From Hungatella effluvii (GTDB lineage Bacteria > Bacillota > Clostridia > Lachnospirales > Lachnospiraceae), in contig NZ_QJKD01000002.1 in NCBI RefSeq assembly GCF_003201875.1, positions 496,001 to 560,000 on the forward strand: a stretch of DNA of 64,000 bases, given 5' to 3'. Every line of letters starts with the position of its first letter. Positions within the stretch are counted from its first letter, which is position 1. The notes beneath the pieces are model-generated. The model worked only from the letters and a program-made list of their open reading frames with translations. It made no database searches and was not told the DNA's origin. The translations under genes were made by a program, and so were the position numbers. Below, in pieces: positions 49,953 to 58,836 of the stretch.

Positions 49953-51358
49953 TGATATCTTTGGGAATTGATATAGGGACCACTTCGATCTGTGCGGTTC
50001 TCTATGATCTGACAGAAGATAAAATAATAAGGAGTGTAAGTGCACCTAATTCCTTTGTAAATACAGGAAGCTATCTTCAGGATCCGGATAGAATTGTATC
50101 GGTGGTAAAAGAGTTATATAAAGAATTGATGATGGAATTAAAGCTTTGGACCGGGGAACGTGAAACAAGAAAAGATGCGGTGCTGGCCGGAGTGGGAATA
50201 TCCAGTCAGATGCATGGTATTTTGTATACAGATAGTATGGGGAAGGCGGTAACTCCGCTTTATACCTGGAAAAATGAAGATGGGAATAAGGAGTACCGCG
50301 ATGGCCTGACCTATGCCCGTTATCTGGCGAAGGAGACGGGACTGCCCTTTTATACGGGGTATGGAAGTGTCACACATTTTTACCTTCAGGAGACGGGGCA
50401 GATTCCGGATAACGCGGCAGCGTTTGTTGGGATTGGAGATTATCTGGCTATGCAATTAACCGGAAGCCGAAAGGCGGTCGTTCATAAGACAACGGCGGTC
50501 AGCTTCGGAGGCTGTGACTTGGAGGAAGGCCGGTTTGAGCTGGAAAAACTCTTGGCAGCCGGCGTGGATATATCCTATTATCCCGCGGTTGCAGGGGCGA
50601 AAGATCTGACTGCCGGATCTGTGAACGTGGAGAGTGAGATGGATTTGACGGGCGGGGATCGTGTTGTGCCAGAATCGGTTCCGGTGCTTTATGCGGTAGG
50701 AGACAATCAGGCCAGCTTCCTGGGGGCTGTCAGGGATCAGGAGCATGCCGTCAGCATCAATGTGGGAACCGGCTCTCAAGTGTCGGTTTACAGCAAAGAT
50801 TTTTACCCGGAGGCCGGAACCGATATCCGGCCCTGGATCGAAGACGGATACTTGTATGTGGGCGCCTCCTTAAACGGAGGAAAAGTGTATGAGCGTCTGG
50901 CTGCATTTTTCGAGGAGGTCTGCGAGAAATTTACCGGGCAGAAGATTGACGCCTACAAGGCTATGGAACGCCTGGCAATGGAGGAAAAAGAGACAAAACT
51001 GCGCGCGGTACCGACTCTTTATGGAAGCAGGAAAGAGATGGAACCGGGGCAGGAAGCGGGAATCTACGGGTTAAACCCGGATAATTTCCATCCGGAAGAC
51101 TTCATCCGCAGCTTTACGGCGGGCATGGCCCATGAGCTGTTCTCCTTATACAGCACATTTCCGGACATGGTATGTGCGGGAAAGACGCAGATTGTGGCGT
51201 CCGGCAACGGGATTCGGAAAAATACGCTTTTGAGGGAAGACGTGGAACGTGTATTCGGTCTGCCGGTTATTTTTACGGACCGGGAAGAAGAGGCGGCGTC
51301 CGGCGCGGCGCTGTACGTCCGGCGGGCGGTCATTGAGGGGGGAGCAGAATGCAGATAA
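49949..51358 (+). CDS. FGGY carbohydrate kinase, sedoheptulokinase-like
   Basis: A 469-residue sugar kinase. Phosphate 1 is SLGIDIGTTSICAVLYD; GISSQMHGILYTD is a substrate loop. Further strings resemble vertebrate sedoheptulokinase as I remember it: GDYLAMQLTG, AVGDNQASFLGAV, YLYVGASLNGGKV and VASGNGIRKNTLLREDVERVFGLPV. Xylulokinase and glycerol kinase fit less well. The likely reaction is ATP-dependent phosphorylation of sedoheptulose, or a related ketose, to the 7-phosphate. It overlaps the GH36 gene by 4 bp and the ROK kinase by 10 bp. A GmhA-like isomerase for the same phosphate ends the locus. ATG at 49952 is an alternative start. Confidence 0.8.
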   Translation: MMISLGIDIGTTSICAVLYDLTEDKIIRSVSAPNSFVNTGSYLQDPDRIVSVVKELYKELMMELKLWTGERETRKDAVLAGVGISSQMHGILYTDSMGKAVTPLYTWKNEDGNKEYRDGLTYARYLAKETGLPFYTGYGSVTHFYLQETGQIPDNAAAFVGIGDYLAMQLTGSRKAVVHKTTAVSFGGCDLEEGRFELEKLLAAGVDISYYPAVAGAKDLTAGSVNVESEMDLTGGDRVVPESVPVLYAVGDNQASFLGAVRDQEHAVSINVGTGSQVSVYSKDFYPEAGTDIRPWIEDGYLYVGASLNGGKVYERLAAFFEEVCEKFTGQKIDAYKAMERLAMEEKETKLRAVPTLYGSRKEMEPGQEAGIYGLNPDNFHPEDFIRSFTAGMAHELFSLYSTFPDMVCAGKTQIVASGNGIRKNTLLREDVERVFGLPVIFTDREEEAASGAALYVRRAVIEGGAECR

Positions 51359-52329
51359 TTGCTGGAATTGATATTGGAGGAACGAAGAGCGCCGTCTCCT
51401 TTGCCCGTTATGCGGACGGAGGAATCGAGATCCTGGATAAGGTGAAAAGGCCTACGAAGACAGACGATTACAGGGCAGCTTTCGAAGAGTATATCGGAAT
51501 TATCCAGACACAGTTAAAAACGAATCCGGACTGGCGTCTTTGTTCTATCGGTATTTCGTGCGGAGGGCCGCTGGACGCGGAAAAGGGAGTCATCATGGCG
51601 CCTCCTAATTTGCCCAAATGGGATAACGCGGATATTTTTACACCCTTACAAAATGCGTTTCGCGTTCCGGTTATGCTGCAGAACGACGCGGATGCATGTG
51701 CGCTGGCAGAGTGGAGGCTTGGTGCGGGAAAAGGGACGAAAAATATGGTGTTTTTAACCTTTGGAACCGGAATGGGGGCGGGCATGATCTTAAACGGCCA
51801 GCTGTATCAGGGATCCACCTGTATGGCGGGCGAGGTGGGGCATATCCGACTGGAAAAGGACGGGCCTTATGGGTATGGAAAAAATGGTTCCTTTGAGGGC
51901 TTTTGCAGCGGCGGAGGAATCGCTAATTTAGGAAGAATGAAGGCGAAGGAAGCCCTGGAACATGGCATTGTTCCCTCCTTCTGTACATCGATGGACAGGC
52001 TTTCTGAAGTGGACTGTAAGGAAATCGGCAGGGCGCTGGAGGAAGGAGATGCCACAGCCAGGGAGATCTTTGATATCGTGGCGGAGTATTTAGGGAGAGG
52101 CCTTTCTATCCTGATCGATATTTTAAATCCGGATATGATCGTACTGGGCAGTATTTACGCCAGGCAGAAGGATGCTCTGGAACCGGGAATGCAGGCCGTG
52201 ATCGCCAGGGAAGCCCTGGCCGCCTCGGGAAGAGCCTGCAAGATTGTACCGGCCACCCTGGGAGAGATGATTGGGGACTACGCGGCTGTTTCGGTAGGAA
52301 TGAAAGCCTACGACGACTTTTACAGATAA
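51349..52329 (+). CDS. ROK family sugar kinase
   Basis: A 326-residue ROK protein without a DNA-binding domain, so an enzyme. Phosphate loop AGIDIGGTKSAVSFARY; substrate loops ISCGGPLDAEKGVIMAPPNL and LQNDADACALAEWRLG (catalytic Asp); GTGMGAGMILNGQLYQG; CMAGEVGHIRL. The zinc motif CxCGxxGCxE is not present: the region reads GYGKNGSFEGFCSG, so this belongs to a zinc-free subset or binds metal differently. It should phosphorylate a hexose or heptose at the terminal hydroxyl. It overlaps the FGGY kinase and is followed after 12 bp by the phosphorylase. Confidence 0.88.
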   Translation: MQIIAGIDIGGTKSAVSFARYADGGIEILDKVKRPTKTDDYRAAFEEYIGIIQTQLKTNPDWRLCSIGISCGGPLDAEKGVIMAPPNLPKWDNADIFTPLQNAFRVPVMLQNDADACALAEWRLGAGKGTKNMVFLTFGTGMGAGMILNGQLYQGSTCMAGEVGHIRLEKDGPYGYGKNGSFEGFCSGGGIANLGRMKAKEALEHGIVPSFCTSMDRLSEVDCKEIGRALEEGDATAREIFDIVAEYLGRGLSILIDILNPDMIVLGSIYARQKDALEPGMQAVIAREALAASGRACKIVPATLGEMIGDYAAVSVGMKAYDDFYR

Positions 52330-52341
52330 GGAAATGATACG

Positions 52342-53790
52342 ATGAAAAATAAAATTATGCTGATTACATACGCCGACAGCTTTGGTAAGAACTTAAAAGA
52401 GATGAAGGGAGTGATAGACCGGTATTTCAAAAGGGAGATTCATTCCATTCATATTCTGCCCTTCTTCCCGTCCTCCGGAGACCGGGGATTCGCACCGATC
52501 AATTACCGGGAGGTGGATGAAGCCTTTGGTACCTGGGATGACATAAAGGATATCGCCGGTGATTACGAATTGATGTTTGACTTCATGATCAACCATCTGT
52601 CCAGGAGAAGTCCGGAATTTCTTGATTTTATTGAAAAACATGACGAATCAGAATACGCGGATATGTTTCTGCGTTTCTGTAAGTTCTGGCCGGGCGGGGA
52701 GCCGACGGAGGCAGAAGTGGACTTACTCAATAAACGGAAGCCATGCGCACCCTGTGAAGAAATTACATTTCGGGACGGGACCACGGAAAAGATCTGGTGT
52801 ACCTTTGATGATGAACAGATGGATCTGGATCTGCAAAACGAAGCGGCCTGGAATTATGTGGAAAGCACGCTGCGTTTTCTGATGGACCAGGGGCTTTCCC
52901 AGCTGCGGCTGGACGCATTTGCCTTTGCCACGAAAAAGGTGGGAACCACCTGCTTTTTCCTGGAGCCTGAGATATGGGAGATGATGGATCGGATTCAGCG
53001 TGTGCTGGATGAGAAGGGGATCCCCATGCTGCCGGAGATTCATGACCATTATACCGTGCAGCTTAAAATTGCAGAACACGGTTATGCAGTTTACGATTTT
53101 GTCCTGCCGGTCATGGTGCTCCATACTCTCTTTTCAGGCAGCAGCGCCAGACTCAGGCACTGGCTTTCCATCTGTCCCAGAAATCAGCAGACGACGCTGG
53201 ATACCCATGACGGGCTGGGAACCGTGGATGTCGTGGATTTACTCTCCGCGGAGGAGCTTCAGGCCGTGGTCCGTCAGACTGAACAGTATGGGGCTAATTT
53301 TAAATGGGATTACAGCAGCGGAAATAGCGGCGAAAAGGTGGTGTATCAGATTAACTGCTCCTACTATTCAGCGGTGGGGGAGCGGGATGACAGCTACCTT
53401 TTGTCCCGCGCGATTCAGTTTTTTACACCGGGGATTCCTCAGGTTTACTATATGGGGCTTCTGGCAGGGGAAAATGATTATGAGCTGATGGAGCGCACTA
53501 ACTATGACCGGAACATCAGCAGACATAACTATACATTAGAAGAGATTGACCGGCTGGCGGAGAAGCCGGTCGTAAAGAATCTGTGTGTCATGATGCGGTT
53601 CCGAAATGAATATCCCGTGTTTGACGGAGAGATGACTGTTCACGATGCACCGGACGAGTGTCTGTGGATTTCCTGGAGGGAGGGTCAGTATCGGGCGGAC
53701 TTAAAGGCGAACCTTAAGGACCATTCCTTTGTGATCACCTATCTGGACCACGAGGGCGTGGAGAAGAAACTGGATCTAAATGTCTGCTAA
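52342..53790 (+). CDS. GH13_18 sucrose phosphorylase-like enzyme
   Basis: A 482-residue glycoside phosphorylase. MKNKIMLITYADSFG, HILPFFPSSGDRGFAPINY, SQLRLDAFAFATKKVGT (nucleophile Asp), MLPEIHDHY (acid/base Glu) and TLDTHDGLGTVD (third acid) match GH13 subfamily 18. The family uses phosphate to split sucrose, sucrose 6'-phosphate, glucosylglycerol or glucosylglycerate into glucose 1-phosphate and the acceptor. GDRGFAPINY resembles the sucrose 6'-phosphate phosphorylase branch more than classical sucrose phosphorylase, as far as I recall. In this locus the acceptor could be a phosphorylated ketose. It overlaps the next gene by 11 bp. Confidence 0.9.
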   Translation: MKNKIMLITYADSFGKNLKEMKGVIDRYFKREIHSIHILPFFPSSGDRGFAPINYREVDEAFGTWDDIKDIAGDYELMFDFMINHLSRRSPEFLDFIEKHDESEYADMFLRFCKFWPGGEPTEAEVDLLNKRKPCAPCEEITFRDGTTEKIWCTFDDEQMDLDLQNEAAWNYVESTLRFLMDQGLSQLRLDAFAFATKKVGTTCFFLEPEIWEMMDRIQRVLDEKGIPMLPEIHDHYTVQLKIAEHGYAVYDFVLPVMVLHTLFSGSSARLRHWLSICPRNQQTTLDTHDGLGTVDVVDLLSAEELQAVVRQTEQYGANFKWDYSSGNSGEKVVYQINCSYYSAVGERDDSYLLSRAIQFFTPGIPQVYYMGLLAGENDYELMERTNYDRNISRHNYTLEEIDRLAEKPVVKNLCVMMRFRNEYPVFDGEMTVHDAPDECLWISWREGQYRADLKANLKDHSFVITYLDHEGVEKKLDLNVC

Positions 53791-56362
53791 TCGGTGGAGA
53801 GAGACCACCTACCTGATAACCGGCAATACGCTGGAGGCGGTAAAACGGTCTGTATGTCTGGCGCAACAGGGAAAAGCAGTTCTGCTGGCGGTGGAGGAGA
53901 CGTTTCTGGCCGCAGATACAGGCAGTTTTTTAAACTGTGAAAGCAGGGCGGAATGGAGGGCATTTTTCCCGGATTCGCTGTGGGAGAACGGTTATCTGCA
54001 TCCGGATGGATATAAAAAGTATCTGGAGCAGTTATGCCGCGAACAGGGAGCGGCCTTCTTATACGGATTATATTTTGTGGATGCGGTCCCTGCGGAAATG
54101 GGCGGTATCGAGGTAAGATTTGCCTCCAAGGGAGGGCTGTATGGAGTCCGATGCCAATATCATGAGGCCTATGGACCGGAGAAGAATTCGGAAAAGACCG
54201 CTTATGCCGCCTGGATAACCGATGAGAATGCCGGTGAAAACAGAATCCTGAAGGCGCCGTTTCCCTGGAATCCGGCGAAAACGGAAGCAGAGAATCTGCT
54301 CGCCGGACGAAGAGAACTGCTCCTGGCCTTTGGACGTTCAAAGGCGGAAAATCCGGCGCTCAATCTGGGGCGGTTTGCATTGCGGGGGGGAGACGGCTTC
54401 CTGGCCGGTACAAAGCTGACGAAGACACATTTTGACGTGATCGTAGCAGGAGGGGGCACTGCCGGAGCCATGGCGGCCCTGTATGCCGCCCGGGGCGGTG
54501 CAGAGACTGTTCTGATCGAACCGCAGTACGACCTGGGAGGAACCTCCACATTAGGAGGCGTCAGTACCTACTGGTTTGGAAACCGTTACAGAGATGTGGA
54601 AGAGATTGATCGGGAGACGGACCGGATCGAGCGTAAGCTTGGAATCAGGAGAAGACCAGGGCTGTGGAGTGAGCATGACGATTTTCATGCGGGAGTCAGG
54701 GGATACGTGCTGCTAAAGCTGTGTCTTGACGCTGGTGTGGCCGTGGTATTCGGGCAGATTGCCTATGATGTGGTGAAAGAGGGGCCGCGCGTATGCGGCG
54801 TAAAAACCGCGGGGCATGAGGGAAAACAGACTCTGTGTGGTTCACTGGTCATCGATGCAACCGGTGACGGGGATCTGGCGTATTATGCCGGAGCGAGGAC
54901 GGTCTACGGCTCCGGCCGAGACTGTTTTACCTACTGGGCTTCTCTGGCCCAATACACGGGAACTGACGGATACCGGAATAATTTTTCGTCTATGGTGATG
55001 GCAGCTGACCCGGAGGACATGACCCGGTTTACCGTTCTTGGAAGGCAGAGAGGGGAAGGGACGTTTGACCATGGGGCCTACGTGAGCATGCGTGAGAGCC
55101 GCCATATCATAGGGGAAAAAGTGATCGATCTGCGGGATTTATGCATGTTTCGGACATATGAAGACGGTATCTGCACTTTCTTTTCCAACTATGATCCAAA
55201 AGGAAAGCTGGATGCGGATATGGTATACTGCGGCTACCTTCCGCCTCAGGTGAAAATGCAGCTTCCCTTAAGGGCGCTGATCCCGATACATCTGGAGGGG
55301 TATGCACTGAAGGGATTGTATGTGGCGGGAAAGGCAGTCTCCGCTACTCACAACGCTTTTCCCGGACTGCGTATGCAGCCGGACCTGATGCATCAGGGGG
55401 CGGTATTGGGGCTGCTTGCGGCCAGGGCGGTATATGAAGGCTGTCTGATTGAAGAACTCCCCACTCTGCAGAGGAGAGAATGGATCAGGGAGGCGACGGG
55501 AGACAAGCTGACTCTTCCCGGGAAGCTCCGGTATCCATATGACGGCGGAGACAATCCTGACTTTGCATTTTATGCGGAACAGGTAACTGGAGACAGCCGC
55601 ACACACTGGATTGATGTTCCATTTACGTATGAAGAGAAGGAGATAAGTCCTATCCTGGCTCTTGCGTGCGGTGAGAGTGAGAGGGTGCTGCCCTGTATCC
55701 GGAAGAGGATACGGGAACTGGAGGAAGAGGAAAACGGGCGGAACCGTGGAACACTGGCGGCTCTGAAACGGATGGCTCTGTTTCATGGCTGCGTGGATGA
55801 TATGGAAGAGATTCAGCAGACTGTTATGAGAAAGATAAAGGAGACAGCACCCTGTCTGCCGGTGAGAGAAGGATCTGTGATGTGTGCGCAGCTTCTGCCG
55901 GATCATGGGGTGATGCCGGAGCTCGTGTATGACTTAAATCTGCTGTCATGGGGGACTGGATTTTCCATGGAACCATTTTACCTGGTGTTTGAAGCGCTGA
56001 AAACGGAAGAGCGGAATTACATGGATATCAGAAAAGGGACGTATTCCTATCTGGAATGCTTTGCCTATGCGGCCGAGAGAAGCGGCCGTGCGGAATTCAT
56101 CCCTCTGCTGAGGAAACTGGCGGAACTGCCTGAATTTAAAGAGGCGCTGCGGGAAGAAAATCAGGTATCGCTGCTGGCGGAACGCCTTCAGACACTGCTG
56201 CTCCTGCTTTACCGGGCGTTAGCCGGGCTGGGAGCGGAAGAGGGGATAAAAGGTCTGGAGCGGTTGAGTACGGTTCGCTGTCTGGCAATCCGCAAATCTG
56301 CGGAGATGGGGCGGAAAGCCGTAAAAGAAGGGATTTTTGACAGAACAGAAAAAACATGGTGA
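53780..56362 (+). CDS. FAD-dependent oxidoreductase, two-part
   Basis: An 860-residue protein. A standard FAD-binding fold starts near residue 218: FDVIVAGGGTAGAMAALYAA, then TVLIEPQYDLGGTSTLGGVS, with a second FAD contact LVIDATGDGDLAYYAGA and KAVSATHNAFPGLRMQPDLMHQGAVLGLLAA, as in the FAD_oxidored (PF12831) group. The first ~215 residues begin TYLITGNTLEAVKRSVCLAQQGKAVLLAVE, which has the shape of a nucleotide-binding fold but lacks GxGxxG. The C-terminal ~200 residues are helical. No signal peptide. It lies between a glycoside phosphorylase and two alpha-mannosidases; oxidation of a sugar hydroxyl before cleavage is possible but unproven. Confidence 0.8.
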   Translation: MSANRWRETTYLITGNTLEAVKRSVCLAQQGKAVLLAVEETFLAADTGSFLNCESRAEWRAFFPDSLWENGYLHPDGYKKYLEQLCREQGAAFLYGLYFVDAVPAEMGGIEVRFASKGGLYGVRCQYHEAYGPEKNSEKTAYAAWITDENAGENRILKAPFPWNPAKTEAENLLAGRRELLLAFGRSKAENPALNLGRFALRGGDGFLAGTKLTKTHFDVIVAGGGTAGAMAALYAARGGAETVLIEPQYDLGGTSTLGGVSTYWFGNRYRDVEEIDRETDRIERKLGIRRRPGLWSEHDDFHAGVRGYVLLKLCLDAGVAVVFGQIAYDVVKEGPRVCGVKTAGHEGKQTLCGSLVIDATGDGDLAYYAGARTVYGSGRDCFTYWASLAQYTGTDGYRNNFSSMVMAADPEDMTRFTVLGRQRGEGTFDHGAYVSMRESRHIIGEKVIDLRDLCMFRTYEDGICTFFSNYDPKGKLDADMVYCGYLPPQVKMQLPLRALIPIHLEGYALKGLYVAGKAVSATHNAFPGLRMQPDLMHQGAVLGLLAARAVYEGCLIEELPTLQRREWIREATGDKLTLPGKLRYPYDGGDNPDFAFYAEQVTGDSRTHWIDVPFTYEEKEISPILALACGESERVLPCIRKRIRELEEEENGRNRGTLAALKRMALFHGCVDDMEEIQQTVMRKIKETAPCLPVREGSVMCAQLLPDHGVMPELVYDLNLLSWGTGFSMEPFYLVFEALKTEERNYMDIRKGTYSYLECFAYAAERSGRAEFIPLLRKLAELPEFKEALREENQVSLLAERLQTLLLLLYRALAGLGAEEGIKGLERLSTVRCLAIRKSAEMGRKAVKEGIFDRTEKTW

Positions 56363-56379
56363 GTGTATACGGAGGCGTG

Positions 56380-58836
56380 ATGGAGAAAAAACAGCTCTAT
56401 ATGATAGGAAATTCCCATATTGATCCGGTGTGGTTCTGGGAATGGGAGGAGGGAATGCAGGAGGTAAAGGCCACTTTTCAGTCCGCCCTGGACAGAATGC
56501 GGGAATTTGAGGACTACAGGTTTACAACCACGTCCACAGCGTTCTTTCAGTGGATTGAAAAGCTGCTGCCCGATTTATTGGAGGAGATCAGGCAGCGGGT
56601 TTACGAGGGCAGGTGGGAGATAACCGGAGGCTGGTTTATCGAGCCGGACTGTCTTCTGCCCTGCGGAGAAGCGTTTGCCCGCCACGGCCTGTACGGCCAG
56701 CGCTATTTAAAAGACCGTTTCGGGGAAATCTGCCGGATTGGCTCCAATGTAGACAGTTTTGGCCACAGCGGAAACCTTCCGCAGATATTGAAGAAAAGCG
56801 GCATGGATTCCTATGTGTTCATGCGTCCCAGGCTGAATACCCCGGTTTTTCGGTGGGAAAGTCCGGATGGAAGCAGTGTGAATGCAATATGTCTCCCAGC
56901 GGAGTACACGACCTGGTTCAGAGAGCCTACCCTGAAAAATATAGGCGATACGCTGGAACGAACTAAGGGATACGACAGAATGGTCTGCTGCTATGGAGTG
57001 GGAAATCATGGGGGAGGACCGACGATCGAGAATATCGAGACGATCCGTGAACAGATGGAAGACTTTGACGGAGCGGATCTGCATTTTTCTTCCTTTGGGG
57101 AGTATCTGAAAGATATCAGGGACTGGGAACTGCCCGTGAGAAAGGGGCCGTTTGAACGAATAAATGAGGGCTGCTATTCCAATGATTCGGAATTTAAGCG
57201 TCTGAACCGCCTTGCGGAGGGCCGGCTCATAGCGGCCGACACCTATCTGGCCATGGCGGCTGCGCAGACAGGAGAGTGGTCAGAAGAAACTACAAAGATA
57301 GAGGAGCTGTGGAACACGCTGCATTTTAATGAGTTTCATGATACCATGGGCGGCACCACCATTAAGCCGGCCCGGGAGGAAGCGGTGATGCAGCTGTCGG
57401 CGGTATGCGCAAAAGCCGCTTTCATCAGAGAGACGGCGAAGCAGAGAATCGTAAACAGTCTGGATACCAGAGGCGAGGGATATCCGCTGTTCCTGTTCAA
57501 TTCTCATGGCAAGGACTTTTCCGACTGCGTGGAGGTGGAACTGGAATGGTTTTGCCAGAGTCCTCTTAAGGTGTCAGATCCTTTCGGTAAAGAGGTTCCG
57601 TATCAGAGAATTCATACTGCGGCCAAAGTCCGCCACACGGTGCTGGGAGGCAGACGCCGCATCGTCTTTTACGCGTCGGTTCCCTCCTGCGGTTATGCCG
57701 TATACCGGCTTTCTAAAGAGGCTCCTTCTCTTGGGTTTAATCAGAAGATGGAAATTGATAATCCGGATCCCTATACGCTGGAAAACCAGTTTCTGCGGGC
57801 CGAATTTGATAAGGAAACGGGAATGCTGTGTGTACTGATGGATAGAACTACAGGATACGACGCCTTAATAGGCCCGGCTTCGGTCCGGCTGTATGTGGAC
57901 GAGCGGGACGCGTGGGGCGGTCTGCAGGGCAGGCGTTACGAGGACAGAAACGTATCATTCCGGCTGGAATCCATCGACAAGGTGGAGAGCGGAAAGATCC
58001 GGGAGACCATCCGGGTCAGGCTTACTTATGAGGGGACGAGGCTGGAGCAGCTCTATACTCTGGGAGCCGGTGACCGGGAGCTCCGGGTAGAGAACCGGCT
58101 GTGCTTTACGCAGCCGTGCGCACTCTTAAAGGCTGCCTATCCGACTGGGGAAGACTGCATCGCAACCAGAGCGGAGACCGCGTATGGAATTGTGGAGAGA
58201 GTGCATGAGGCGGATGACGGGGAATACAGTATGCAGCGTTTTCTCGATGTGGCGGACAAAAGAGGCCGTGGACTCGCTGTCGCCAATGACGGAAAATATG
58301 CATTTAATCTGACAGAGGGCAGAACACAGATAACCGTGGCCCGGAGTGCCATTTACGCTCAGGGCAGCAGTCCTGACTGGGAGAACGAAATTGAGAGCTA
58401 TGAATATATGGATATCGGAACACAGACGTATCACTTACTGTTAAGGCCTCACGGGGAGCGGCTTCCTGCATCTGAGCTGTACCGTATTGCAGAGAAAGCA
58501 AACGGTTCTTATGAGTATCTCATGGACAGCGCTCACATGCCGCTGACAAAAAACAGCCGTAATTCCGTTGTCTCCTCTTTTGTGGGAACTGACCGGGATA
58601 ATGTGGTGGTGCAGGTTGTAAAGAAGGCGGAGGATGATGATGGCTTCATTATACGACTGCTGGAGCTGGAGGGAGAAGATACAGACTATCACCTGTTCCT
58701 TATGGGAAATGCGTATCCCCTGGCAATCGGGCATTATGAGATACAGACCATCAAAACGGACCGGGAAGGCAGAAGCATAAAAGCAGTGAATTTACTGGAA
58801 TGGGAAGAGGAAAGGGAACGGAATGGAGAAAGATAA
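56380..58836 (+). CDS. GH38 alpha-mannosidase (copy 1)
   Basis: An 818-residue glycoside hydrolase of family 38. YMIGNSHIDPVWFWEWEEG holds the zinc-binding His and Asp; GSNVDSFGHSGNLPQILKKSG has the nucleophile Asp; LHFNEFHDTMGGT has a further zinc His. The middle three-helix bundle and C-terminal beta domains follow the usual order. No signal peptide, so it works in the cytoplasm on imported material. It should remove alpha-linked mannose, or a manno-configured sugar, from non-reducing ends. The start at 56380 follows GGAGGCGTG; an ATG at 56356 is weaker. It overlaps a second GH38 gene by 14 bp. Confidence 0.92.
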   Translation: MEKKQLYMIGNSHIDPVWFWEWEEGMQEVKATFQSALDRMREFEDYRFTTTSTAFFQWIEKLLPDLLEEIRQRVYEGRWEITGGWFIEPDCLLPCGEAFARHGLYGQRYLKDRFGEICRIGSNVDSFGHSGNLPQILKKSGMDSYVFMRPRLNTPVFRWESPDGSSVNAICLPAEYTTWFREPTLKNIGDTLERTKGYDRMVCCYGVGNHGGGPTIENIETIREQMEDFDGADLHFSSFGEYLKDIRDWELPVRKGPFERINEGCYSNDSEFKRLNRLAEGRLIAADTYLAMAAAQTGEWSEETTKIEELWNTLHFNEFHDTMGGTTIKPAREEAVMQLSAVCAKAAFIRETAKQRIVNSLDTRGEGYPLFLFNSHGKDFSDCVEVELEWFCQSPLKVSDPFGKEVPYQRIHTAAKVRHTVLGGRRRIVFYASVPSCGYAVYRLSKEAPSLGFNQKMEIDNPDPYTLENQFLRAEFDKETGMLCVLMDRTTGYDALIGPASVRLYVDERDAWGGLQGRRYEDRNVSFRLESIDKVESGKIRETIRVRLTYEGTRLEQLYTLGAGDRELRVENRLCFTQPCALLKAAYPTGEDCIATRAETAYGIVERVHEADDGEYSMQRFLDVADKRGRGLAVANDGKYAFNLTEGRTQITVARSAIYAQGSSPDWENEIESYEYMDIGTQTYHLLLRPHGERLPASELYRIAEKANGSYEYLMDSAHMPLTKNSRNSVVSSFVGTDRDNVVVQVVKKAEDDDGFIIRLLELEGEDTDYHLFLMGNAYPLAIGHYEIQTIKTDREGRSIKAVNLLEWEEERERNGER

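Noticed and set aside
49949-51358. Xylulokinase or glycerol kinase
   Set aside because: GASLNGGKV and the C-terminal GNGIRKNTLLREDVERVF region resemble sedoheptulokinase more closely, though only a phylogeny can settle it.
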